Under the pieces are notes generated by a model, which had not been told where the DNA came from, did no database searches, and saw only the letters and a program-made list of their open reading frames with translations. DNA of 64,000 nt. Source: Thalassospira sp. MCCC 1A01148. Lineage in GTDB: Bacteria; Pseudomonadota; Alphaproteobacteria; Rhodospirillales; Thalassospiraceae. A program made the translations under genes and the position numbers. How positions within the stretch are numbered: the stretch's first letter is position 1; each line of letters starts with the position of its first letter. Below are positions 55,835 through 64,000 of the stretch, piece after piece. The DNA lies in NCBI RefSeq assembly GCF_001613795.1, contig NZ_LPVZ01000012.1:496001-560000 (forward strand). Direction: 5' to 3'.

Positions 55835-56701
55835 ATGAAACAGGGAAACGCTCTTCCAACCATCTCTCAAGACGGTCTCACAGTTTATTTGCAGCGTATT
55901 CGCCGCTACCCGATGCTTACCCCGGAACAGGAAACAACTTATGCCTGCGATTTCCGGGACAAGGATTGTGACAAATCCGCAGAAAAACTGATCACCAGCC
56001 ATCTGCGTCTCGTCGCCAAGATCGCAATGAGTTACCGTGGTTATGGCTTACCCCTTAACGAACTGATTTCCGAAGGCAATGTCGGGCTGCTCCAGTCTGT
56101 CAAACGGTTTGATCCTGACAAGGGCTTCCGCCTTGCGACTTACGCCATGTGGTGGATCCGTGCCGCCATTCAGGAATATATCCTTCATTCATGGTCGCTT
56201 GTGAAAATGGGCACGACGGCCGCCCAGAAGAAGCTTTTCTTCAATCTGCGCAAACTTAAAAGCCAGATGCAGGCAATTGATGAAGGTGACCTGCAGCCTG
56301 AACAGGTCGAATTGATCGCAACCAAACTTAACGTGTCTGAAGATGACGTCGTCATGATGAACCGTCGTCTGGCCGGTCCGGATCATTCGCTGAATGCGCC
56401 TGTACGCATCGAAGGCGATGGTGAATGGGTCGACTGGATTGAAAGTGACGATGAAGACCAGGAAAGCCTGTATGGCAAACGCGAAGAATTCCTGCAGCGT
56501 ATGGGCATGCTCAAGGACGCCATGTCACATCTTAATGATCGCGAACGCGACATTCTGACTCAGCGTCGCCTGCTTGAAAGCCCGGTAACGCTTGAAAACC
56601 TTAGCGTCACCTACGGTATTTCGCGTGAACGCATTCGCCAGATCGAAGTGCGCGCCTTTGAAAAGGTCCGCAAATCAATCCATACGGACCTGCCCCACTA
56701 A
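55835..56701 (+). CDS. rpoH: RNA polymerase sigma-32 factor (heat shock)
   Basis: 288 residues. Region 2 (LRLVAKIAMSYRGYGLPLNELISEGNVGLLQSVKRFDPDKGFRL-like, with the ATYAMWWIRAAIQEYIL strand-melting part) and the RpoH box QKKLFFNLRK are present; region 4 ends ITYGISRERIRQIEVRAFEKVRKSI-like. The RpoH box identifies it over other sigma-70 factors. A GGGAGG ribosome binding site precedes the ATG at 55835. The temperature-sensing mRNA structure of E. coli is not evident. A terminator follows. Confidence 0.95.
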   Translation: MKQGNALPTISQDGLTVYLQRIRRYPMLTPEQETTYACDFRDKDCDKSAEKLITSHLRLVAKIAMSYRGYGLPLNELISEGNVGLLQSVKRFDPDKGFRLATYAMWWIRAAIQEYILHSWSLVKMGTTAAQKKLFFNLRKLKSQMQAIDEGDLQPEQVELIATKLNVSEDDVVMMNRRLAGPDHSLNAPVRIEGDGEWVDWIESDDEDQESLYGKREEFLQRMGMLKDAMSHLNDRERDILTQRRLLESPVTLENLSVTYGISRERIRQIEVRAFEKVRKSIHTDLPH

Positions 56702-56734
56702 CAACTTTTCATCTTTTCCCTTCTGAAATGACTT

Positions 56735-56764
56735 GCGGCGGACCTTTGTCCGCCGCTTTCTTTT
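56735..56764 (+). terminator. Rho-independent terminator of rpoH
   Basis: GCGGCGGAC-CTTT-GTCCGCCGC followed by TTTCTTTT. Confidence 0.88.
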
Positions 56765-56797
56765 GCAAACAGCATTTGCGTCGTGTTTCACGTCTGG

Positions 56798-57280
56798 TCA
56801 GTTTCCAGACCGGTCCACTTCCTTGATCAAGCTGTCTCCCCAGGTCTTGATCAGGCCACGTTGTTTTTTGCGAAGTTCACTGACGCGACGCTGCGCCGAC
56901 AGGTTCAGAACATTTGCCACAATCGGCGGCATTGCCAAATACAGCAACCAGCCAAGCCCGGCCGCCCCATACATGATCGAAAGTGCAAGCGGCTGGAAGA
57001 TTTCCTGCGTGGCACCGCCAACCGTTTGTGCGGGTTGCTGCCAGATTTCAAGAATATAGGGCGCGACGCCCGAAAAATTCAGACCAAACACACACCGTGC
57101 CATCGTTCGGCCCGGACTGCGATCAAAGATAAAAGCGACCAGCGACGGCAACAAACCCACTGTTAGGGTAATGAAGGTCGGAAGTGCCACCATGAACAAC
57201 AGCACAGCGGAGGCAACAACCGACAAGCCGGAAAATGCGCTGCGACCGCCCTTTGACCGTGAACCTTTGCCTTTTGCCAT
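56798..57280 (-). CDS. Small membrane protein paired with the pseudokinase
   Basis: 160 residues, unrecognised. A basic N-terminal tail (MAKGKGSRSKGGRS) precedes two or three hydrophobic segments (VVASAVLLFMVALPTFITLTVGLLPSL and AAGLGWLLYLAMPPIVANVL), and a basic C-terminal tail (RKKQRGLIKTWGDSL) follows. The gene starts nine bases after the pseudokinase stop on the same strand, so the two are co-transcribed. It may be a membrane partner of that protein. Confidence 0.6.
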   Translation of the reverse strand: MAKGKGSRSKGGRSAFSGLSVVASAVLLFMVALPTFITLTVGLLPSLVAFIFDRSPGRTMARCVFGLNFSGVAPYILEIWQQPAQTVGGATQEIFQPLALSIMYGAAGLGWLLYLAMPPIVANVLNLSAQRRVSELRKKQRGLIKTWGDSLIKEVDRSGN

Positions 57281-57289
57281 GTCGTTCCC

Positions 57290-59425
57290 TTAAAAGATAT
57301 GCATCAAGAACAGCGCAGATACCGTCAACAACGCGATCATCGTCGATGCAAACGCCGCAGCCTGTTGCCCGACTTTCTCTGCCAGTTCCATTCGCGCTGG
57401 TCCCGAAGATTCCAGATCAAAGACTTCGCTTTCCGCTTCAGAATATTCGGCAACTGCCTCGACAAACTCTGACTGGTCTTTGCGGCGTTCCTGCTCGTCA
57501 TTGATCAGATTGTAAAGTTCGACCAGATTGCCGCGTTTTGCCAACTTCGGGATCTCGGTTTCAACACGTTCTCTCCGTGCCTTGCTGTGAAACACCTTGA
57601 TCGCCGGTTCCATCAAACGCGCAACCCAGTGCGACAGATTCTGAAGATTGTCCGGACCATGACGCCATTGCACGATCGCCAGCATGCTGATGATCGCGCG
57701 GCTGTATTCGACCTCGTCCGACGGGTTTTGCATTGCCATCAGCTGACCCTCGACATCGTCTTCAAGACGGGTCGCGATAAATGCCGCGATATGACGATCA
57801 ACCGGCCAGCTGTCTTCTGACGCCGTCTCTGCTGCCTTTTCCAGTGCGGGCAGAAGATCGGCAACATCAATGACGAACTCCTCTTCGACCAAGGGGCTCA
57901 GGCAATGCTGGTTGCGCACGGTGGCATACAAACAACGCTCATAGCCATACCCGGCACTTTGCTGCTGAATGTAGTAGCGCAGATTTTTGTATAGCTGCTG
58001 CTGTTTCTGAACTTCGGGACTGTATCCTTCCTGTCGTCCGAACCAGAAAGACGGAATATCGCGCACGATTACATCGGCAAAACGTTGCGGTCCGCGCCCA
58101 TGCTGCACGTCATAGGAAAGCATGAAGCCAAGTCCATCGACCATCGCCGAGAACCCCTTGAACCTGACAGGTCCTGATGGATCGAGAATCAGGATTGAAC
58201 GCGCAACCAACACGTCTTCGGCCGAACGTTTATCCGTTCCGGCCCATTGCAATTGCCGCATGGCATCTGACAGCGCCTTGGCACGTTCATTGTCGCCCAA
58301 CCCGCGCCGCAACCAGATTTCAACCGTGCTGTCACGCAGCGGGCCAAGTGCCGTTACCCAGTTCTTGGAAATCGCCTGTGCCAGTGCACGAACGGTATAG
58401 TAGTCCCGGCCGGCAAGGTTTTGGGCACGTGCGGCGCGTTTTTCCGTGTTGGCCTGAACCGGTTTGGTCCTGCGTCCGTCAAGCCAGGCATTCAGTTCGG
58501 CAAATCCCCAACGTTCTTCAGGGTCATCGCACAACAAACCGCGCACGGGTTCAATCAAGATAAGCGGCAGTTTTTCCTGCGAAGCAATCGCCTGAAAAGA
58601 GCCCTTGGCCAGTTTCAGCTCCATGATCTCTTGATCATTGAGTTTCTTGAGCGGTTGTCGCCCAACGCCCAATTCCGCCAGCATCATGCCAAGCGCGTAA
58701 AAATCATCGGTAAGATTGCCCGACCCACGCCCAGCGGGTTCGGCACTCATCCGCGCAGTGGTTTCATAGACGGAAGGTTGATCATATCCGGGCGGGCCAC
58801 TGGCACAGTCACCCAGAACAACCTTTTCGCGCATCGGGTCGGCGAAAAACAGGTTATCTGCACGAATGTTGCGATGCGCAAGGCCCTTTTCGCCAAAGGC
58901 CTGCAGGACACTCAGCAACGGCTCGACCACGACAGTTCCGATGTCATGTTCGTCGATTGCCAGTTTTTTGTTTTCTCTGGGAACGACTTTCCCGCCAGAA
59001 GGCTTGTCATAGAAAAGCACCATGGTCTTGCGACCAAATGGCGGCCAAAAAGCGATTTCGTAATCAATCAGGTCAATTTGACCGGCCATATGCATGCCGG
59101 TCAGAAAAACAAGATGGTCGTGGCGGGTTGGCAAAACAGGATCGGTTACCAGCGCAAAGGCATTCCCCTCATCCCGGCGCAGGTTGTCTGCGGAAAAGGC
59201 CTTGCAATGACCCATGTCGAATTCGGGCAAGCGCAAGTCCATAAAGACACGGAAATTACCGATCTCGACACTTTTGCCACCGGCATTAAGTGCGACATCT
59301 TCGGAATCAGAACCTGTTTCCGGTTCTTCAGGCGCAACAGAACCGCCGCCCGGTGCATCCATCACCGGCTCAGTCGCAGCACCATTCGAAACGTCCTGTT
59401 CCTGATCTTCTGCTTGCTCTGCCAT
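57290..59425 (-). CDS. Tail-anchored protein kinase-like protein (probable pseudokinase)
   Basis: 711 residues. An acidic, disordered N-terminus (1-50) is followed by a eukaryotic-type kinase-like domain. The catalytic loop reads HRNIRADN (184-191), with Asn in place of the catalytic Asp, and the DFG-equivalent is LGDCASG (204-210); a helical F-like segment DDFYALGMMLAELG follows. No clear Gly-rich loop or VAIK lysine is seen. The remaining 400 residues are unassigned alpha-helical sequence. The last 23 residues form a transmembrane segment, a tail anchor, so the kinase-like part faces the cytosol. Function unknown. Confidence 0.72.
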   Translation of the reverse strand: MAEQAEDQEQDVSNGAATEPVMDAPGGGSVAPEEPETGSDSEDVALNAGGKSVEIGNFRVFMDLRLPEFDMGHCKAFSADNLRRDEGNAFALVTDPVLPTRHDHLVFLTGMHMAGQIDLIDYEIAFWPPFGRKTMVLFYDKPSGGKVVPRENKKLAIDEHDIGTVVVEPLLSVLQAFGEKGLAHRNIRADNLFFADPMREKVVLGDCASGPPGYDQPSVYETTARMSAEPAGRGSGNLTDDFYALGMMLAELGVGRQPLKKLNDQEIMELKLAKGSFQAIASQEKLPLILIEPVRGLLCDDPEERWGFAELNAWLDGRRTKPVQANTEKRAARAQNLAGRDYYTVRALAQAISKNWVTALGPLRDSTVEIWLRRGLGDNERAKALSDAMRQLQWAGTDKRSAEDVLVARSILILDPSGPVRFKGFSAMVDGLGFMLSYDVQHGRGPQRFADVIVRDIPSFWFGRQEGYSPEVQKQQQLYKNLRYYIQQQSAGYGYERCLYATVRNQHCLSPLVEEEFVIDVADLLPALEKAAETASEDSWPVDRHIAAFIATRLEDDVEGQLMAMQNPSDEVEYSRAIISMLAIVQWRHGPDNLQNLSHWVARLMEPAIKVFHSKARRERVETEIPKLAKRGNLVELYNLINDEQERRKDQSEFVEAVAEYSEAESEVFDLESSGPARMELAEKVGQQAAAFASTMIALLTVSALFLMHIF

Positions 59426-59618
59426 GATCCCGATATTCTTTATGCGTTATCATTCCCCGAGTGACGCGCAGTCCACTGACTGACAGTCCTCCTGACCTAT
59501 CCATCAGAACGCTATCCTCAAAAGGTTGATAAAACGATACTTGTGATCCCCCTTGCGGGCAAGCTGTTATCCATGTGCAACACCACGTGACAGCGTACAG
59601 ACTGTTCATCTGCAAACG

Positions 59619-59647
59619 AAAAAAGCCACCGGCAGTTTGCCGGTGGC
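59619..59647 (-). terminator. Rho-independent terminator of purA
   Basis: On the minus strand GCCACCGGCA-AAC-TGCCGGTGGC followed by TTTTTT, 29 bases past the purA stop. Confidence 0.9.
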
Positions 59648-59675
59648 CTTCAAGATCAGGTGTCGTCAGGTGCGA

Positions 59676-60971
59676 TCACGCGCTGAACGGATCATGTACC
59701 AGGATGGTGTCATCACGTTCCGGGCTGGTCGACAGAAGCGCAACCGGCGCCTCAATCAGTTCCTCGATGCGGCGTACATATTTGATCGCAGCGGCCGGCA
59801 AATCAGCCCAGCTGCGTGCACCCATCGTCGTATCAGACCAACCTTCAATGGTTTCGTAGACCGGCTTTGCCTTGGCCTGCAGACGCTGGTTTGCTGGCAG
59901 ATGATCATAGATTTTGCCGTCAATGTCATAGCCGGTGCAGATTTTGATTTCGTCAAAACCGTCAAGCACATCAAGCTTGGTCAGTGCGATACCGGTAATA
60001 CCGTTTACCTTGACCGACTGACGGACAAGGGCCGCATCAAACCAGCCACAACGGCGCTTGCGCCCGGTAACCACACCGAATTCATGACCACGCTCGCCAA
60101 GACGGGTGCCATCGTCGTCAAACAGTTCGGACGGGAACGGACCCTCGCCAACGCGGGTGGTATAGGCCTTGGTGATCCCAAGGACATAACCGACACCAGA
60201 CGGCCCCATGCCGGAACCGGCAGCAGCCTGCCCGGAAACGGTGTTCGAGGAGGTCACGAACGGGTACGTGCCATGATCAACATCAAGCATCGTGCCTTGC
60301 GCGCCTTCAAACAGGATACGCTTGCCCGCTTCCTTGAACTGGTTCAGCGATTTCCAAACCGTGTCAGAAAACGGCAGGATTTTTGGTGCAATTTCCTTAA
60401 GCTGATCAAGCAGCTCTGCACCATCAACCTCCGGCTGGCCAAGGCCACGCAGCAATGCATTGTGATGGGTCAGAAGGTTTTCGACCTTTGCTTCGAGCAA
60501 ATCGACATCTGCCAGATCACCAACACGGATCGCACGGCGACCAACGCGGTCTTCATATGCCGGGCCGATACCACGACCAGTGGTGCCGATCTTGTTGTCA
60601 CCCGATGCTGCGGCTTCGCGTGCACGGTCAAGGTTGCCATGCAGCGGCAGGATCAGGCAGGCATTTTCCGCCAGACGCAGGTTTTCCGGGGTAATATCCA
60701 CGCCCTGCTCTTTGAGGCGGGCGATTTCGGCCAGAAGCGCCCAAGGATCAACAACAACACCGTTGCCGATCACGGACAGCTTTTTCTCGCGCACGATGCC
60801 TGATGGCAGCAAGCTGAGCTTGTAAGTCTTTCCGTCGATCACCAAAGTATGACCGGCGTTATGACCGCCCTGGAAACGCACAACAACGTCTGCCCGTTCG
60901 GACAGCCAGTCGACGATCTTGCCTTTACCTTCGTCCCCCCACTGGGAACCGATCACGGCAACATTGGTCAT
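59676..60971 (-). CDS. purA: Adenylosuccinate synthetase
   Basis: 431 residues, full length. Joins aspartate to IMP using GTP, the first step towards AMP. The P-loop-like [16 protein letters not shown] starts at residue 8, followed by the catalytic GHNAGHT and the IMP-binding [15 protein letters not shown]. It lies 49 bases downstream of hisZ and ends at a strong terminator. Confidence 0.97.
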   Translation of the reverse strand: MTNVAVIGSQWGDEGKGKIVDWLSERADVVVRFQGGHNAGHTLVIDGKTYKLSLLPSGIVREKKLSVIGNGVVVDPWALLAEIARLKEQGVDITPENLRLAENACLILPLHGNLDRAREAAASGDNKIGTTGRGIGPAYEDRVGRRAIRVGDLADVDLLEAKVENLLTHHNALLRGLGQPEVDGAELLDQLKEIAPKILPFSDTVWKSLNQFKEAGKRILFEGAQGTMLDVDHGTYPFVTSSNTVSGQAAAGSGMGPSGVGYVLGITKAYTTRVGEGPFPSELFDDDGTRLGERGHEFGVVTGRKRRCGWFDAALVRQSVKVNGITGIALTKLDVLDGFDEIKICTGYDIDGKIYDHLPANQRLQAKAKPVYETIEGWSDTTMGARSWADLPAAAIKYVRRIEELIEAPVALLSTSPERDDTILVHDPFSA

Positions 60972-61020
60972 CGCAAAACTCCTTGTGCGATAAAAAGTTC
61001 GTTCAGTAAGGGCCAGAACC

Positions 61021-62187
61021 CTAAGCGTTTAGCGGCACAACCTTACCGCCAAGATAAATGTGGTTGCAGCCCATGGCTTCTGCCTCAACCCGGGCAGCGG
61101 CCTCGGTTTTGGCTTCGGCAGCCCCTTCAAGGGCAGCAACGGTATAATGACCTTCTGCACGCAATTTGCGCGCTTCGCGCTGTGGCGTGCCCAACGGCAG
61201 GTAAACCCGATCAATCAACTCTGCATCCGGAAGGCCGCGCAAAATGCTGTCCATGTATAGTGACATACCTGTTGCAGCCTCGCCCGAAGCACCACCGGCA
61301 CGGTAGCGACCGCCGCGGCCGATCTCGCCACGCACGTTGCGGGCAAACAGGGTAAAGCTGACACCTGTCTGATAGCGGAAACCGGCCATTTCGACCGGAT
61401 CAATGGTCAGGGCCGCATCAAGGCCAGATGCCAGGACACGTTCAGCGACATCAATCAGTCGATAGAGTTCTTCGGAAGCACCGAGCGGCAATTCAAGTTT
61501 TTTGAGTTTCGGCAACGCCGATTGAGCTGGACCGGCCGCTTCAAGCAATGCCACCAGAACGCCTGTAACCTTGCCGTCAGCAGCACGCAAGGCCGCAACA
61601 TCGCGGCGTTCAAGTGCTTCGGTCAAAGCTTCGCGGTCATCGCGCGACACACCAAAGGCATCAAACAAACGTACTGGCAAAGTCGGGAGGTTAAGGTCTA
61701 CCGAGACGTCGGCAAGGCCAATGCTATCGAGCGCTTCCAGAGCAAGGAGGACGATTTCGGTATCAGCTGCGGCACTTGATACACCAATCAGCTCTGCGCC
61801 TACTTGCGCGAACTGACGTTCTGGACGCAGATGCGATCCCTTAATGCGCAGAACATCGCCGGAATACGAAAGGCGCAGCGGGCGCGGCGCATCGACCAGA
61901 CGGGTTGCAGCAATACGCCCGACCTGCGGGGTCATATCCGAACGCAGTCCCATCATACGGCGCGATTCAGGATCCATCAGACGAAATGTCTGCGTCGCCA
62001 ATTCCGGTGCAGCACCTTCAAGCAGGCTTTCCTCAAACTCGACAAGCGGCGTTTTCACGCGGTCGTAGCCTGCATGCGCCAGGCTGGCCATCAGCTTTTC
62101 ACGGATTTCAGCTTCCCGTGCGGCGGTTCCTGGCAGGACATCCTGCAGGCCGGCGGGCAAAAGAGCTTTCCTGGCAAGTTCGGTCAT
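61021..62187 (-). CDS. hisZ: ATP phosphoribosyltransferase regulatory subunit HisZ
   Basis: 388 residues, related to histidyl-tRNA synthetase but lacking the anticodon-binding domain. It begins [20 protein letters not shown] and keeps [19 protein letters not shown] and the [15 protein letters not shown] region; the C-terminal half is shorter than in HisS. HisZ partners the short form of HisG in histidine synthesis. The ATG at 62187 precedes the conserved start; twelve upstream codons are not supported. It is followed by purA. Confidence 0.92.
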   Translation of the reverse strand: MTELARKALLPAGLQDVLPGTAAREAEIREKLMASLAHAGYDRVKTPLVEFEESLLEGAAPELATQTFRLMDPESRRMMGLRSDMTPQVGRIAATRLVDAPRPLRLSYSGDVLRIKGSHLRPERQFAQVGAELIGVSSAAADTEIVLLALEALDSIGLADVSVDLNLPTLPVRLFDAFGVSRDDREALTEALERRDVAALRAADGKVTGVLVALLEAAGPAQSALPKLKKLELPLGASEELYRLIDVAERVLASGLDAALTIDPVEMAGFRYQTGVSFTLFARNVRGEIGRGGRYRAGGASGEAATGMSLYMDSILRGLPDAELIDRVYLPLGTPQREARKLRAEGHYTVAALEGAAEAKTEAAARVEAEAMGCNHIYLGGKVVPLNA

Positions 62188-62343
62188 GTTGTGTGCTTTC
62201 CCGGACGAGGCGCGCAAATTCAAATTGATAATATCCCAAGCAACGCTCAGGGCTCACTATCCGGTAGCGGTTACTACCGCGTTGTGCCGGACAGGGCAAC
62301 GGGGAAAACCCCTGTAACGCAAATAATACGTACGAATTATTTC

Positions 62344-63525
62344 CTAGCTGGCCTGAAATTCGGCCTTAACAACCGCATAAGCCCAATCCAGCCACGGCAG
62401 CAACGCCTTGATATCACTGGGCTCAACGGTTGCCCCGCCCCAAATACGCAAGCCGGCTGGCGCATCACGATATCCGTTGATATCAAGTGCGACATTTTCC
62501 GCTTCAAGAAGCTGGGAAATCTTTTTTGGCAGTGCCGCCTGCTGATCAGCTGGCAAATTCAATGCCCACGGATCAACAATTTTGATGCACATCGACGTGT
62601 TTGATGCCGTTGCCGGATCCTCGGCAAGATCGGCGGCCCAATCACTGTTCGCAAGCCAGGCATCAAGGTGCGCCCGGCTTGCCTGCGTGCGGCTCAAAAG
62701 CCCTTCAAGCCCACCGAGCCCTTCTGCCCATTTCAGGGCATCAATCGCATCCTCGACCACAAGCATCGACGGGGTATTGATGGTTTCACCACGGAAAATG
62801 CCATCAATCAGTTTGCCACCTTTGGTCATGCGGAAGATTTTTGGTAACGGCCATGCTGGGGTATAGCTTTCAAGGCGTTCAACGGCGCGCGGGCTCAGAA
62901 TAATGATCCCGTGACCACCCTCGCCGCCCAGAACTTTCTGCCAGCTATAAGTCACGACATCGAGCTTATCCCACGGCAATTCCATTGCAAAGATGGCCGA
63001 GGTCGCATCACAGATCGTCAGACCCTTGCGGTCATCAGCGATCCAGTCACCATTGGGAACGCGGACACCCGCGGTCGTGCCGTTCCAGGTGAAGACAACA
63101 TCACGGTCGAAATCAACTGCGTTCAGATCTGGCAATTTGCCATAGTCACCTTCAAGGGTTCGCACATCGTCAAGTTTGAGCTGCTTGATCACATCGGCAA
63201 CCCAGGTCGACCCGAAGCTTTCCCAAGCAAGCATGTCAACGCCGCGCGCACCCAACATCGACCACAGCGCCATTTCAACAGCCCCTGTATCGGATGCCGG
63301 AACCACGCCCAAAAGATAGTCATCAGGCAGGTTCAGGATGGCCCGCGACCGGTCAATTACCTCTTCAAGGCGTTGCTTGCCGAATTTGGAACGATGCGAA
63401 CGACCAAGAACTTCCGTCTGCAATGCTTCTGCGGACCAACCCGGGCGCTTTTTGCACGGACCCGATGAAAAATTCGGGCTGGTCGGACGAAGTGTTGGCT
63501 TTGCAATTTCGGCAGTCTGGGCCAT
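62344..63525 (-). CDS. serC: Phosphoserine aminotransferase
   Basis: 393 residues, PLP-dependent enzyme of serine synthesis. Starts [17 protein letters not shown], typical of the alphaproteobacterial form, and has the PLP-lysine in [16 protein letters not shown] and substrate-binding [12 protein letters not shown]. It is preceded by a good promoter and AGGAA. In related genomes serA usually follows serC; here hisZ follows directly after 156 bases. Confidence 0.95.
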   Translation of the reverse strand: MAQTAEIAKPTLRPTSPNFSSGPCKKRPGWSAEALQTEVLGRSHRSKFGKQRLEEVIDRSRAILNLPDDYLLGVVPASDTGAVEMALWSMLGARGVDMLAWESFGSTWVADVIKQLKLDDVRTLEGDYGKLPDLNAVDFDRDVVFTWNGTTAGVRVPNGDWIADDRKGLTICDATSAIFAMELPWDKLDVVTYSWQKVLGGEGGHGIIILSPRAVERLESYTPAWPLPKIFRMTKGGKLIDGIFRGETINTPSMLVVEDAIDALKWAEGLGGLEGLLSRTQASRAHLDAWLANSDWAADLAEDPATASNTSMCIKIVDPWALNLPADQQAALPKKISQLLEAENVALDINGYRDAPAGLRIWGGATVEPSDIKALLPWLDWAYAVVKAEFQAS

Positions 63526-63588
63526 CTGTAAGTTCCTGAGAAAGAAGAATAACCGCCAAGGGCTATGTCAGATCAATTGAGGAGCCTG

Positions 63589-63616
63589 ATCCTATTGCCC
63601 CGAAGGCAAAAGTCAA
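63589..63616 (-). promoter_or_regulatory. Predicted sigma-70 promoter of serC
   Basis: On the minus strand TTGACT (63616-63611), 16-base spacer and TAGGAT (63594-63589), about 57 bases of untranslated leader before serC. Confidence 0.6.
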
Positions 63617-63700
63617 ACGCCTTCCGCACAGACATGACAGCCATTTTTGCATGGCTTAAGTCGCATGAAATTGGCGTCATCCTGCCCGAATTAACAAAAC

Positions 63701-64000
63701 TCAGAATGCCATGTCGTAGTACCATGGCGCAAAGAGGCTGAATGCGATCCAAAGAACGATAATCAGCGGCGTTCCGGCCTTGAGGAAGTCGATAAACCGG
63801 TAATGCCCGGGGCCCATAACCAACAGGTTTGTCTGATACCCGACAGGTGAGGCAAACGAACAGTTGGCCGCCATCACCACCGCAATCGCAAACACATGTG
63901 GCTCCACGCCAAGTTGCTGGGCCATACCAATGCCGATGGGTGTAAACAGAACCGCACAGGCATTGTTTGACAGCACATTGGTAAAACCGGCCACAATCAG
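63701..64000 (-). CDS. SLC13-type permease (C-terminal part)
   Basis: Partial gene cut by the right edge; about 99 C-terminal residues are visible, reading LIVAGFTNVLSNNACAVLFTP onward. The Asn-rich TNVLSNNACAVL motif and ASPVGYQTNLLVMGPGHYRFIDFLK are the ion and substrate-binding hairpin of the SLC13/YfbS (divalent anion:sodium symporter) superfamily. The substrate is unknown; sulfate or dicarboxylates are family options. Confidence 0.82.
   Translation of the reverse strand: MIVAGFTNVLSNNACAVLFTPIGIGMAQQLGVEPHVFAIAVVMAANCSFASPVGYQTNLLVMGPGHYRFIDFLKAGTPLIIVLWIAFSLFAPWYYDMAF

Noticed and set aside
58421-59464. 347-codon plus-strand frame opposite the pseudokinase
   Set aside because: No recognisable motif, and it is mirrored by the clearly structured kinase-like gene; it is a shadow frame.
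59553-60803. 416-codon plus-strand frame opposite purA
   Set aside because: purA is unambiguous and the antisense frame has no family signature.
62324-62343. AT-rich inverted repeat just downstream of serC (AATAAT ... ATTATT)
   Set aside because: Short, weak stem without a following T-run on the minus strand; not convincing as a terminator.
63526-63588. Possible serC-type leader RNA
   Set aside because: A leader of about 57 bases exists, but I could not find the hairpin pair expected of a regulatory leader.

Overview
The window looks like chromosomal DNA of an alphaproteobacterium, most likely a marine member of the Rhodospirillales (Thalassospira-like). This is inferred from gene content and gene order: topA-rnr-DUF983-rpmG, pyrB next to a dihydroorotase-like gene then plsY and dprA, rluD next to rpoH, and serC-hisZ-purA. 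Base composition is even and moderately GC-rich. I see no rRNA, tRNA, CRISPR array, insertion sequence or phage gene. Most of the window is densely packed core genome with several transport and envelope operons.

Layout. 1-1.5 kb: end of a spermidine/putrescine-type ABC transporter operon (minus strand). 1.9-4.5 kb: ruvX, a glyoxalase-like protein and an auxin-efflux-type carrier. 4.6-9 kb: pyrB, a dihydroorotase homologue lacking its metal-binding histidines, plsY and dprA. 9-17.7 kb: topA, RNase R, an Hpt/pseudo-receiver protein on the opposite strand, DUF983, an S41 lipoprotein protease and rpmG. 17.7-23.1 kb: DUF423, a Crp-family regulator, an alpha/beta hydrolase, gamma-glutamyltransferase, a HAD phosphatase and an ArsC-like protein. 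23.2-28.4 kb: dusA-mnmC-MFS translationally coupled genes and a methyltransferase.

28.4-41.4 kb is the most unusual part: eleven minus-strand genes, almost all overlapping or only a few bases apart, ending at one strong terminator. Four glycosyltransferases, a histidine phosphatase, a polysaccharide deacetylase-like protein and a small membrane protein with a predicted cytosolic domain are followed directly by a complete oligopeptide/oligosaccharide-type ABC transporter (fused double ATPase, family 5 binding protein, two permeases). I read it as one transcription unit coupling glycan assembly to uptake of an oligomer. I do not recognise it as a described system.

41.5-49.6 kb: a beta-CASP metallo-hydrolase, moeA, an iron(III) ABC permease with two tandem paralogous binding proteins but no ATPase, and a PolB-type exonuclease homologue. 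A palindromic operator array sits upstream of the second binding protein. 50-53.6 kb: a glycine-betaine-type ABC transporter interrupted by a DCC-family gene on the other strand. 53.6-56.7 kb: a JAMM protease, a small membrane protein, rluD and rpoH. 56.8-59.4 kb: a small membrane protein and a tail-anchored pseudokinase. 59.6-64 kb: purA, hisZ, serC and the end of an SLC13-type transporter.

Besides the glycan/transport operon, the observations most worth checking are: (i) a perfect CRP-type palindrome followed by a possible small RNA just downstream of the Crp-family gene, with a C-rich stretch complementary to that gene's own ribosome binding site; (ii) the pseudokinase and small membrane protein pair; (iii) the Hpt protein whose receiver domain has lost its phospho-acceptor; and (iv) the non-catalytic dihydroorotase.
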